From: Candidatus Spongiihabitans thiooxidans
GTDB lineage: Bacteria > Pseudomonadota > Gammaproteobacteria > Arenicellales > Poriferihabitantaceae
Assembly (NCBI GenBank): GCA_001543005.1
Contig: LFLB01000003.1
Location: 1 to 64,000 of the forward strand
Length of the DNA stretch: 64,000 nt
Reading direction: 5' to 3'
Position numbers and translations under genes: made by a program. Numbering within the stretch: position 1 is the first letter of the stretch; each line of letters starts with the position of its first letter. The notes under the pieces are model-generated. The model did not search any database. It was not told where the DNA came from and saw nothing but the letters and a program-made list of their open reading frames with translations. This document shows, piece by piece, positions 45,079 through 53,005 of the stretch.

Positions 45079-45949
45079 AAACTTCTTCGTTACCGGCGAT
45101 GTCTTCAAACCAAAGGTCATGGCGTTGTTCGATAAACTTCGACATCAGAGCTTTACACTTCTGGTCATCGGCTAAAACCACTTCCACGCCATTGTCCCGA
45201 AGAAACGCGATGTTTCCAGGGAAGTTTTGGTCTTCACCGACGACAACGCGATTGATGCCAAAATGCATAATCGCTCCGGCGCACATCATGCACGGGCTTA
45301 ACGTGGTGTACAAATCGATATCGCTATAATTAGCAATGATTCCAGCATTTCGCAGGCAATCGGTTTCGCCGTGAATGATTGGGTCTCCCTGTTGCACACG
45401 TTTGTTTCTGCCGCGAGCAATGACTTCGCCATCTTGCACCATCACCGCACCAACTGGAATACCCCCCTCCTCATACCCTGCCAAGGCTTCCAGATAAGCT
45501 TGTTTTAAAAATTTTTGATCAGCCTGATTGATAGTCTGCGCGCCTAACGCCATACACTGGTCCGTTGGTAAAAATGTGATCGGGATGTTTTTTATTTTCA
45601 ACAGGTGAATGGCCTGATTTGATGTTTCAGGCAGGCCAATAACCAGGGCGCCAATGGCAAACTGTAAAATCGTTCCTGCAACCAACATATCTGGATATCG
45701 GGTGGTGTATAAAACCAGTTCCGCCTGATCGCTTCGTCGACCGGCCCGGCGAATACAGTCCATTTCTGCCGCTGCAACGGGGTCATTAAGTTGCTGACTG
45801 CGATCATGACTACTTGCAATTACTTCTCCGTTCTTCACTAAAACCGCACCTGCCGGGATTCCACTCTCGGTTTCGCTTTGGCGCGCATGGGCCGCCGCAA
45901 TTTCAAGAAAGCTGCCTTGCTGCAATTTTGAACACTTCAATTTTGCCAA
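45077..45949 (-). CDS. Fused tandem cytosine deaminase (N-terminal domain lacking zinc ligands)
   Basis: The protein contains two cytidine/cytosine-deaminase-fold domains. Domain 2 (about 145-290) has complete zinc and catalytic residues: His193 and Glu195 in HGETDC, Cys220 and Cys223 in LSPCMMCAGAI. Its tail (NFPGNIAFL, KCKALMSKFIEQRHDLWFED) resembles yeast Fcy1 cytosine deaminase. Domain 1 (about 10-130) aligns without gaps around the site, LYTTRYPDMLVAGTI versus LYTTLSPCMMCAGAI, but the ligands are Ala60, Asp87 and Val90; only Glu62 remains. It should therefore be inactive and serve structure, since these enzymes are dimers. The gene is divergent from upp, fitting cytosine to uracil to UMP conversion. 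Confidence 0.88.
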   Translation of the reverse strand: MAKLKCSKLQQGSFLEIAAAHARQSETESGIPAGAVLVKNGEVIASSHDRSQQLNDPVAAAEMDCIRRAGRRSDQAELVLYTTRYPDMLVAGTILQFAIGALVIGLPETSNQAIHLLKIKNIPITFLPTDQCMALGAQTINQADQKFLKQAYLEALAGYEEGGIPVGAVMVQDGEVIARGRNKRVQQGDPIIHGETDCLRNAGIIANYSDIDLYTTLSPCMMCAGAIMHFGINRVVVGEDQNFPGNIAFLRDNGVEVVLADDQKCKALMSKFIEQRHDLWFEDIAGNEEV

Positions 45950-45988
45950 TTTTAAATGCCTGCCTTAATAACAAAAATTTGTGACATG

Positions 45989-46012
45989 ATTATATAGACA
46001 TGAATCTATAAT
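45989..46012 (+). promoter_or_regulatory. Putative upp promoter with overlapping dyad
   Basis: TATAAT at 46007-46012 could be a -10 element for upp. ATTATATAGA (45989-45998) and TCTATAAT (46005-46012) form an imperfect inverted repeat over it, a possible operator in the divergent deaminase-upp interval. No good -35 hexamer is at ideal spacing. The upp ribosome-binding site is AGGA, 7 bases before the ATG. Confidence 0.35.
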
Positions 46013-46067
46013 AGAGTGTACATTAAATTATCCATCAACAAATTCGGACCCCAAATCAGGACTCAAT

Positions 46068-46694
46068 ATGAATGCAACCATCGTTGATCACCCGCTTATT
46101 CAACATAAACTCACTTTGATGCGGCGCAAGGCAACCCCGACCAGTTTGTTTCGACAGTTGGTGAACGAAATAGCGATGTTGCTTGGATATGAAGTAATGC
46201 GAGATCTTGAGCTCACCAAGCGGGAAATCGAAACGCCACTGGAAGCGATGAAATCGCCGGTGTTGGCTGGAAAGAAACTTTGTTTCATTTCAATTTTACG
46301 TGCCGGTAATGGTTTGCTCGACGGCATGCTCACTCTGATGCCTTCCGCCCGAGTAGGTCATGTCGGATTGTATCGAGATCCGACCACTCTGGTTGCCGTC
46401 GAATACTATTATAAAGTTCCTCAGGACATCGGTGAGCGCCTCGTCATTGTTGTGGATCCCATGCTGGCCACGGCCAATACAGCAATTGCCGCAGTAGATC
46501 GATTAAAACAGGGCGGTGCAAAAAAATTGAAATTTGTTTGTTTATTAGCGGCACCCGAAGGCGTCGAGGCGTTTACCCATACACACCCGGATGTACCCAT
46601 TTTTACCGCAGCCATTGACCGTGAATTGAATGACCACGGTTATATCCTGCCGGGACTGGGGGATGCTGGCGACCGAATTTACGGAACGCGTTAA
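46068..46694 (+). CDS. upp: Uracil phosphoribosyltransferase
   Basis: Upp joins uracil and PRPP to give UMP. Motifs are [14 protein letters not shown] at the N-terminus, [16 protein letters not shown], the PRPP loop [19 protein letters not shown], and the uracil-binding end [16 protein letters not shown]. The 208 residues match exactly. In the PRPP loop the usual ATGGS/T is ATANT, a mild departure. It is transcribed divergently from the deaminase and completes the first steps of the nucleobase cluster; yeast URC also needs uracil phosphoribosyltransferase. Confidence 0.95.
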   Translation: MNATIVDHPLIQHKLTLMRRKATPTSLFRQLVNEIAMLLGYEVMRDLELTKREIETPLEAMKSPVLAGKKLCFISILRAGNGLLDGMLTLMPSARVGHVGLYRDPTTLVAVEYYYKVPQDIGERLVIVVDPMLATANTAIAAVDRLKQGGAKKLKFVCLLAAPEGVEAFTHTHPDVPIFTAAIDRELNDHGYILPGLGDAGDRIYGTR

Positions 46695-46748
46695 CACACA
46701 ACTGGGCGCACAACCCTGCGCGGTCGTGCACGGGCAATCCTTGTGGTT

Positions 46749-46784
46749 GCCCATGTTATTGCCCACATTATCGCCCATATTATC
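46749..46784. repeat. 12-bp tandem repeat downstream of upp, 3 copies
   Basis: GCCCATGTTATT, GCCCACATTATC and GCCCATATTATC are consecutive. They lie between the convergent ends of upp and the dehydrogenase gene, in about 125 bases that contain no gene. Confidence 0.75.
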
Positions 46785-46820
46785 GAGTGACATTGATGCA
46801 CCCGAATAAGCCCCTGCAAA

Positions 46821-47777
46821 TTAATTTTTGGGAATAACCTCATAACCTGCTTGTTCCGGTTCATCGTCCAGCATCTGCGGGGGAAAACCGGGCGCGCGTA
46901 TATCCAGTTCGGTCGCCTCCTCCAGTCGTCGAACAATATTCGGTGAATATTCTCGAGGACCATAGCGTTCTTGCCCGTCTTTAAAAATATCCACCATGAG
47001 CGGGGCAAGTTCCAATGGCACATTGACGCGCTTCGCTACTTCGCTGAACAACCCGATATCCTTGCACACCAAATCCATGGTGAAACTGATGTCGCGGCTG
47101 CCGTTCAAAATAACCTGACCTTCGGTTTCATGGACAAATGAATTGCCGGATGAAATTCGGATGGCTTCGTAGGCGATGTTCAAATCCATGCCTGCGGCTT
47201 TGGAGGTGACCAAAGCTTCGCACAGTGCGAGCAGGTTTGCCGTGGCCAGATAATTAGTCACCACTTTGAGGATTGACGCTGAACCAAGGGCACCGGTGTG
47301 CAAGATCCGTCGGCCCATTGTGGTCAATATCGGAAGCATGCGCCCAAACACGGTTCTTTCACAGCCCGCGAATATGGCGATGTTACCGGTGGCGGCGCGG
47401 TGACATCCGCCGGAAACCGGACAATCCACAGATTCGGCGCCAACGGCGTTGACTAATGCGCCAAGCCGGCATACTTCCGCTTCATCCGTCGTACTCATTT
47501 CCGCCCAGATTTTACCGTCGCTTAACCCTTTCAATGCGCCATCGTCGGCTTCCATAACCACCGCACTGGCAGCCGGATTTGGCAGGCAGGTAATCAGGAT
47601 GTCGACATTTTCGGCCATTTCTTTTGGGCTATGGCCCCATTTGGCACCACCATCCAAAAACGGTTGAGCCGCCGGTTTTTCAAGATCGCGAACCGTGAGA
47701 TCAAACCCATTACGCAACAGGCTGCCAGCCAGCTTACTGCCTATATTACCCAAACCGATAAAACCTACTTTAGTCAT
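46821..47777 (-). CDS. NAD(P)-dependent beta-hydroxyacid dehydrogenase (3-hydroxyisobutyrate dehydrogenase family)
   Basis: The Rossmann motif is VGFIGLGNIGSKLA, followed by the substrate-binding signature region DCPVSGGCHRAATGN and the catalytic-lysine segment SILKVVTNYL. From ATG 47777 (GGAG 8 bases upstream) the protein has 318 residues; the frame extends five codons further without support. The family oxidises 3-hydroxy acids or reduces the matching semialdehydes (3-hydroxyisobutyrate, tartronate, malonate semialdehyde). Beside a uracil-degradation cluster whose yeast version ends in 3-hydroxypropionate, a malonate-semialdehyde or 3-hydroxypropionate role is attractive but unproven. Confidence 0.87.
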   Translation of the reverse strand: MTKVGFIGLGNIGSKLAGSLLRNGFDLTVRDLEKPAAQPFLDGGAKWGHSPKEMAENVDILITCLPNPAASAVVMEADDGALKGLSDGKIWAEMSTTDEAEVCRLGALVNAVGAESVDCPVSGGCHRAATGNIAIFAGCERTVFGRMLPILTTMGRRILHTGALGSASILKVVTNYLATANLLALCEALVTSKAAGMDLNIAYEAIRISSGNSFVHETEGQVILNGSRDISFTMDLVCKDIGLFSEVAKRVNVPLELAPLMVDIFKDGQERYGPREYSPNIVRRLEEATELDIRAPGFPPQMLDDEPEQAGYEVIPKN

Positions 47778-47981
47778 AAAATTGCTCCGCAAAGATGAAA
47801 TTACCCGATGAAATTAAAAATGGGGGTCGGGAAATTCAAACCTCACGGATTATTTACTAAATTATTGATTGAATCAAATATAATATTGTTGCCAATCAAT
47901 GTATTATTTGGCAGTGTATTTTTTGGCTTGGTCTATCGCTAAAACAGCACATTTAAAACAGAATAAGAGAATAAGAGAATA

Positions 47982-48575
47982 ATGAAAAGAATATGCGTTT
48001 ACTGCGGATCAAAACCCGGCAGTCGGCCAGAATATCTGGAATCAGCAAAAAATCTGGGGCATGCTTTATTAGCGCGTAATATTGGGTTGGTATACGGCGG
48101 GGCGAGCGTCGGGCTTATGGGGAAAATTGCGGTCACCATGATAGAAAATGGCGGAGAAACTATTGGCGTTATTCCGGAATCGCTGTTTGATAGCGAAATC
48201 GTCCACCCCGGATTAACCGAATTGATTACTGTCGAGAATATGCACCAGCGAAAAGAAACCATGGCTTCCCTGGCGGATGGCTTCATTGCGCTTCCCGGCG
48301 GTTTTGGAACCCTGGAAGAAGTTTTCGAAGCCATCACCTGGTCGCAATTGAAGATTCATATAAAACCCATCGGCTTGCTCAATGTATGTGGATACTATGA
48401 TCCGTTGTCTGCTTTCATTGACCATGCAGTGGCTCAAGAATTTATCAAACCAAAGCATCAATCGTTATACACCATCCATGATGACCCTGATAATCTGTTG
48501 GATGAAATGCATGAAACCATGAAGTGCATCAGCAAACAAGCTGAGCATAAAATTGTAGAGCGCGCGCTTGGATAA
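47982..48575 (+). CDS. LOG family protein (nucleoside 5'-monophosphate phosphoribohydrolase type)
   Basis: The family signature PGGFGTLEEVFEAITW is present, with RKETM before it (HQRKETMASLADGFIALP). Members cleave the base from cytokinin nucleotides or other nucleoside monophosphates. The N-terminus KRICVYCGSKPGSRPEY is typical. The 197 residues match. Removal of a base from a nucleotide could relate to the salvage cluster next door, but LOG proteins are widespread and the gene is on the other strand with its own 189-base upstream region. Confidence 0.9.
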   Translation: MKRICVYCGSKPGSRPEYLESAKNLGHALLARNIGLVYGGASVGLMGKIAVTMIENGGETIGVIPESLFDSEIVHPGLTELITVENMHQRKETMASLADGFIALPGGFGTLEEVFEAITWSQLKIHIKPIGLLNVCGYYDPLSAFIDHAVAQEFIKPKHQSLYTIHDDPDNLLDEMHETMKCISKQAEHKIVERALG

Positions 48576-48673
48576 GTTATTATGTTTATTGCTATTTGGT
48601 ATTTCTTACCCTACTGCTACTTTTTATCTCCTCGATAAGAAAGAGAATAAGTTTAAATTAATTGTCAACTCAA

Positions 48674-48710
48674 GTTTTTACTCAGGTGTTTACTCAGGTT
48701 TTTACTTCAG
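48674..48710. repeat. 12-bp tandem repeat across the aminotransferase stop codon, 3 copies
   Basis: TTTACTCAGGTG-type units begin at 48674, 48686 and 48698. The aminotransferase stop (48702-48704) lies in the last unit, and each of the other units repeats the GTAA sequence, so the stop region has been triplicated. Confidence 0.75.
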
Positions 48711-49877
48711 CGTTTTGACGTATTTGATTATTCGTTCACAGGCAATGATTAATTTATCCTCGGAGACACCTAAACTAATCCGAATCAACCCCCTGCCCGA
48801 GGCGCCGAATCCATCACAGGGCAATACCGCGACATCGTATTGATCGAGCATATTTCGAGCAAAATCCCGACTGCTAATTCCTGATTCACGCACATCTAGG
48901 ACAACGTACATCCCCCCTGCCGAGCTGAAGACATTCAACCCATCAATTCCCAGTAATTTATTAACCAAAATTTTTCGTCGGGAGTCCATATTTTTTCTGA
49001 CTTTATCGGCAGTGACCGCTCCCATCTGAAATGCGGTAACAGCAGCATCCATAATAAATTCCGGTAATCCATAAGTCATGCACATGGACAAGTTATACAG
49101 GTTTTCCATTAGCGGTTTTGGCCCGACTATCCAACCCAACCGCCAGCCGGTCATGCGCTGGGATTTAGACAGGCTTGAAACAGTAATACATACCTGGTCG
49201 GCACCCGCTAAACTGGCCGGACTTGCACGATCCTGTGGCAGCAGAATTTCCTGATAAACCTCGTCATTGATTAACCAAATTTCTTTCTCGACACAAATAT
49301 CTACAATAGGTTTGAATTGTTCTAAGGTATACACCGCCCCAACAGGATTGTTCGGAGAATTCAGGACTATCGCTTTAGTGCGTTTGGTAATCGCCGCCAA
49401 AACATCATCAGGATCAATTTGAAAATTATTTTCAGCGGTCACTGGAACGCTCACCGGAGTCGCGCCCGATGCGGTGAAGGTTGCTAAATAGGTAGTGTAG
49501 TACGGCTCAATTAGAATGACTTCATCACCATGCTCAAGAACACATTGCGCCGCGGCGAACAACGCATTTTGAGCGCCCGTGAACACCGCGCAGTTTGATT
49601 CATCCACTCCTTGCCCGGTTAATTCATTGTGTCGCTTGGCAATGGCTTTACGCAATGCCAGCGTGCCCTCAACCTGCGCATAGTGATGTCGTCCATTTCG
49701 CAGACTATCGACTGCGGAATTTACAATTTCATCATCGGTGTGTTCATCGGTTTCCTGACCCACACTTAGAATAATGACATCTTCCCCTGCCTCCCTTCTC
49801 GCCAGTCCTTCATAGTGTACTTTCCAGGCATCAACACTTTCCCCGGAGATTCGTTGTGTCAGGGTGGAAAATTTCAT
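48702..49877 (-). CDS. PLP-dependent class I/II aminotransferase
   Basis: The fold-type I aminotransferase motifs are visible: LNSPNNPVGAVY with the substrate Asn, LINDEVYQEI with the pyridine-binding Asp, SSLSKSQRMTGWRLGW with the PLP lysine, and a C-terminal Arg in RGLIRISLG. The 391 residues match the aspartate/alanine aminotransferase group (AspC/AlaA-like). The amino donor and acceptor cannot be told. It may feed the catabolic genes around it but has its own 150-base upstream region. Confidence 0.9.
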   Translation of the reverse strand: MKFSTLTQRISGESVDAWKVHYEGLARREAGEDVIILSVGQETDEHTDDEIVNSAVDSLRNGRHHYAQVEGTLALRKAIAKRHNELTGQGVDESNCAVFTGAQNALFAAAQCVLEHGDEVILIEPYYTTYLATFTASGATPVSVPVTAENNFQIDPDDVLAAITKRTKAIVLNSPNNPVGAVYTLEQFKPIVDICVEKEIWLINDEVYQEILLPQDRASPASLAGADQVCITVSSLSKSQRMTGWRLGWIVGPKPLMENLYNLSMCMTYGLPEFIMDAAVTAFQMGAVTADKVRKNMDSRRKILVNKLLGIDGLNVFSSAGGMYVVLDVRESGISSRDFARNMLDQYDVAVLPCDGFGASGRGLIRISLGVSEDKLIIACERIIKYVKTLK

Positions 49878-50028
49878 TCCAGTGTTCTCAGTGTTTTGGT
49901 TGGTAGTATGAAAAACCGGATAGTATCACGCCAGATTTGAACCCAACCATTGACAAATACTCTTATTATTCATCAATGAGCATCCAGGCTCAGAACAAAT
50001 AGAGCCAGAATAAATAACGGCGCGCCGA

Positions 50029-51387
50029 CTAAAATGCCGCGCCAAATGATTCAACATCGGGCAGGCGCCAAATCACATCAATTATTGATTTAATTTCCGA
50101 ACGATCCAGCACCCCGCTATACTGCGCCAGGTTAATCACTTTTGTTTCCAGCTCTTCTTTCGTCAGCATATTTTCCGGGTCGCCTTTTGGCGTATTCACA
50201 AATGCTTGCAAAATCTCGCCGCAATGTAATTTCACTTCCACTCTGGCGCCCCACTTTTCAGGATACTGCTGATCGATATCTGCATCAACGATCATATTTA
50301 CGCGCTGCCTAAGATCAGAATTAATCGGATCAGAAAGTGCTTGCTCTGAGAAATCAGAAATTCCGGCAGACCGATACCGTGCGATCAACGCCAGCACGAA
50401 GCCCATGGAAAATTTTGATTGATGAATGGTGTTTGGAACATCGACTGCACCCAAGACATCTTTGGCGGCTTGATAAACATAAGCCCGGATATGCTCAATA
50501 TCCCTGAAATCCAAATCATGTTCATGGCAAATCTGAAGCAGCGCGTCCGCAGCCGGATGAGTATGGCGGCACGAGGCATGAAACTTGAATGAGGTTTCCG
50601 TCAACGCCCAGCGCACACCGAGACGGTCGGTTAGTTTGGCGCTATCGCCCTCGCCTAACATACCTTCTGCCATTCCCTGTTGCCCTTCAAGTATTTGACT
50701 GGCGGCGGTCAAGCCATATTGCGCACTATACGCCGCAAGCAATCCGTCCGCCGATGCTTTGGCCGTATGCAGTTGTTTGGAATCGGCCGCATCCCGTAAA
50801 AATTCCCACAACCCACCGGCCTGGGTTCCGGCCGAGCCCAAGGCGTGCAGCGTTTGCTCTGGATTGAGATTGATCATTCTTGCCACTGCCATTGCCGCAG
50901 CCAGGGTGCCGACGGTGGCGGTGGTATGAAAAACCCGATAATGCGATCGCCCCAAAAATTCGCCAACACGTATTCCACATTCGTAACCCACCACGGCGGC
51001 GATCAAGAAATCCCTCCCGGAAACAGCAGGCAATGACTGCGCCACAGCAAAAATTGGCGGAAATACCACCGTGCCCGGATGCAAAATCGAAGCGTTATGC
51101 AAATCATCCTGCTCCACCACATGCGATGCCGCTCCGTTAACCAGAGCGGCGAATAGTGGGCTGCTGGATTGTTCGCTACCAAACAACTGACACGGCCCTG
51201 ATGCTGGCCCCATATCCCGGGCAAACTTTTTAAACACTTCAGCACTGCGGGACCTGCATCCAGCAATTGCCGAGCCGTACCAGTCGAGAAATAACCATTG
51301 CGCTCGATGAATTACATTTTCGGGGATTTGGTCAAACGTCAATCCAGATGCAAACGTTGCCAATTGTTTGGATGGGGTATCCGGCAT
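50029..51387 (-). CDS. MmgE/PrpD family protein
   Basis: This is a member of the 2-methylcitrate-dehydratase superfamily, which also includes cis-aconitate decarboxylase and iminodisuccinate epimerase. Family segments are FLDWYGSAIAG, VEQDDLHNASILHPGTVVFP, GYECGIRVGEFLG and FKFHASCRHTHPAADALL. The 452 residues match. True PrpD acts in the methylcitrate cycle, but this genome uses the methylmalonyl-CoA route for propionate, and no prpB/prpC is nearby, so a different substrate is likely. Confidence 0.88.
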   Translation of the reverse strand: MPDTPSKQLATFASGLTFDQIPENVIHRAQWLFLDWYGSAIAGCRSRSAEVFKKFARDMGPASGPCQLFGSEQSSSPLFAALVNGAASHVVEQDDLHNASILHPGTVVFPPIFAVAQSLPAVSGRDFLIAAVVGYECGIRVGEFLGRSHYRVFHTTATVGTLAAAMAVARMINLNPEQTLHALGSAGTQAGGLWEFLRDAADSKQLHTAKASADGLLAAYSAQYGLTAASQILEGQQGMAEGMLGEGDSAKLTDRLGVRWALTETSFKFHASCRHTHPAADALLQICHEHDLDFRDIEHIRAYVYQAAKDVLGAVDVPNTIHQSKFSMGFVLALIARYRSAGISDFSEQALSDPINSDLRQRVNMIVDADIDQQYPEKWGARVEVKLHCGEILQAFVNTPKGDPENMLTKEELETKVINLAQYSGVLDRSEIKSIIDVIWRLPDVESFGAAF

Positions 51388-51512
51388 AAAATATTATTTT
51401 CAAATCGACTAAATTATTTTGCCTTGATTATTTTGACTGGCTGTTGTCTACTTCCGCGAATGCAATTCATTACGAATTGACATTAATAAGCATTCACATT
51501 AAGCGTATAAGT

Positions 51513-51953
51513 ATGACTCGATTGGCAAAAACTTCAATAGTATTGTTCATAACATTGTTCTGGGCCACAATTTTAATTAACTCGAGTTTCGCCGGTGAAA
51601 ATGAAATTGCCAGTGGGACATGGACAACAAAAGGTTATGCGATAAATGGCGGATGGAAAATCGTGACGCGGGATGACAAAAAAATTATCGTTTTTGATGA
51701 CGATTTCAAAACCAAGAAAGGCCCCGATTTAAAAATTTATCTTTCCAGAAAATCAATCACAAACATCGAAGGTGGCGATGTGGTCCAATCCTCCGTAAAA
51801 ATCAGCACTTTGAATTCCCACAAAGGCACGCAGGAATATGAAATTCCAGACCATGTTGATTTAAGCGACTTCGCCTCTTTGTTGATCCATTGCGAAGCTT
51901 ATACCCATCTGTGGGGCGGTGCGGCGCTGATGTGGAATTTGGAGAATAACTAA
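51513..51953 (+). CDS. DM13-domain secreted protein
   Basis: The ATG at 51513 starts a signal peptide (MTRLAKTSIVLFITLFWA, cleavage after SSFA near residue 27). The mature 120 residues have the DM13 pattern: GYAINGGWKIVTRDDKKIIVFDDDF in two parts, KKGPDLKIYLS, and a final YTHLWGGAALMW with Cys in LIHCEAY, which in DM13 is a possible redox or haem-associated residue. The function of bacterial DM13 proteins is not well known. The frame is open 69 bases further upstream but without conserved sequence. Its stop overlaps the stop of the Rieske gene on the other strand by 4 bases. Confidence 0.78.
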   Translation: MTRLAKTSIVLFITLFWATILINSSFAGENEIASGTWTTKGYAINGGWKIVTRDDKKIIVFDDDFKTKKGPDLKIYLSRKSITNIEGGDVVQSSVKISTLNSHKGTQEYEIPDHVDLSDFASLLIHCEAYTHLWGGAALMWNLENN

Positions 51954-52996
51954 CTCAACGCCTCTTTTACGCATTGCTGGAAGAAAATCGCGCCCGACTC
52001 TCGCTGTATGGAAAGCAGCCCGGTTTGATAAACGCCGCCTTCGAGATTTTTTTGAACTCGGGTGCAAATACCGATGTCCTCTTTCATCACCTGGTTGGAA
52101 AATTCGATCGCTTGCTTGCGTTGCTGTTTGTCGATCAATGGCTTAAACCAGAACCATCGTTGCATGACTGTCGTTTGTGAATTAACCGGAATCACACGCT
52201 CGATATTGAAACTATTCATGGAAAAATGCAGTAGCAGAGCGGGAAACTTATAAATCCAAAACCCCGAAGAATCGTCTTGAGAGCTGCCCTCGCCATCGTT
52301 GTCGCAGTCTTTATAAACCACCTCAAATCCAACAAATCTACCGTTTTCATAAGCTGAAATTCGGGTTTGTTTGCTCACCAACGCGGCATTGAGCGCAGGA
52401 TGAATAGTCGGTAGGTGATAGCCCTCGGCAGAATTATCACTATAGTTTTTCCAGTTTATGCTACCTTCATTGCTACGCTTGGCCTCGAAAGTCATTTCAG
52501 AAATCGCCGGATAATTTTTCGCTATTCGCACGATATCCCCCAACCAAGACTCAAGCGAGGCGCACTCCCGGTCCAAACAAGCGAACACCAAACCATTCCA
52601 GATATCGACCTTTATCGGAATTAAACTGAATTTTTTCGGTGTCACCTCTTCGCCCATCTTGAACCCGGGCGCATTCTTTAATATCCCGTCCAAGTCGTAA
52701 CTCCAGGCATGATAAGGACAGGTGAATTGGGTTAGAGAGCCGTTATCTTCGGCGCATATCGTTGAGGCGCGATGGCGGCATAAATTAAGAAAACCGTTCA
52801 ATTCGCCTTGCAGGGTACGGACAATAACGATGAATTGGTTGGCAATTGTTGCGGTAACAAACCGTCCCGGCTGTGCCACTTCGGCACCATCGACAATGAA
52901 GGTCCAGTTTTTTTCAAAGATATTTTTTTGTTCGCGACGAAAAACCGCTTCATCGTAATACCAATTCGCTGGCAAGGATTCCACAGTGTTTGACAT
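51950..52996 (-). CDS. Rieske-type aromatic ring-hydroxylating oxygenase, large subunit
   Basis: The Rieske cluster ligands are CRHRAS and CPYHAWSYDLDG (C-x-H and C-x2-H). The mononuclear iron site is NYSDNSAEGYHLPTIHP, with the bridging Asp, two His, and a later Asp. The 348 residues are at the short end of the family, resembling the quaternary-ammonium demethylase and choline-monooxygenase branch. It would need separate reductase components, none of which is in the window. The substrate is unknown. Confidence 0.9.
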   Translation of the reverse strand: MSNTVESLPANWYYDEAVFRREQKNIFEKNWTFIVDGAEVAQPGRFVTATIANQFIVIVRTLQGELNGFLNLCRHRASTICAEDNGSLTQFTCPYHAWSYDLDGILKNAPGFKMGEEVTPKKFSLIPIKVDIWNGLVFACLDRECASLESWLGDIVRIAKNYPAISEMTFEAKRSNEGSINWKNYSDNSAEGYHLPTIHPALNAALVSKQTRISAYENGRFVGFEVVYKDCDNDGEGSSQDDSSGFWIYKFPALLLHFSMNSFNIERVIPVNSQTTVMQRWFWFKPLIDKQQRKQAIEFSNQVMKEDIGICTRVQKNLEGGVYQTGLLSIQRESGAIFFQQCVKEALS

Positions 52997-53005
52997 TTAT
53001 CTGGT

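Noticed and set aside
48568..48843. Plus-strand open frame of 91 codons after the LOG gene with hydrophobic N-terminus
   Set aside because: It starts with TTG without a ribosome-binding site, passes through a tandem repeat, and its second half is the complement of the conserved aminotransferase C-terminus.
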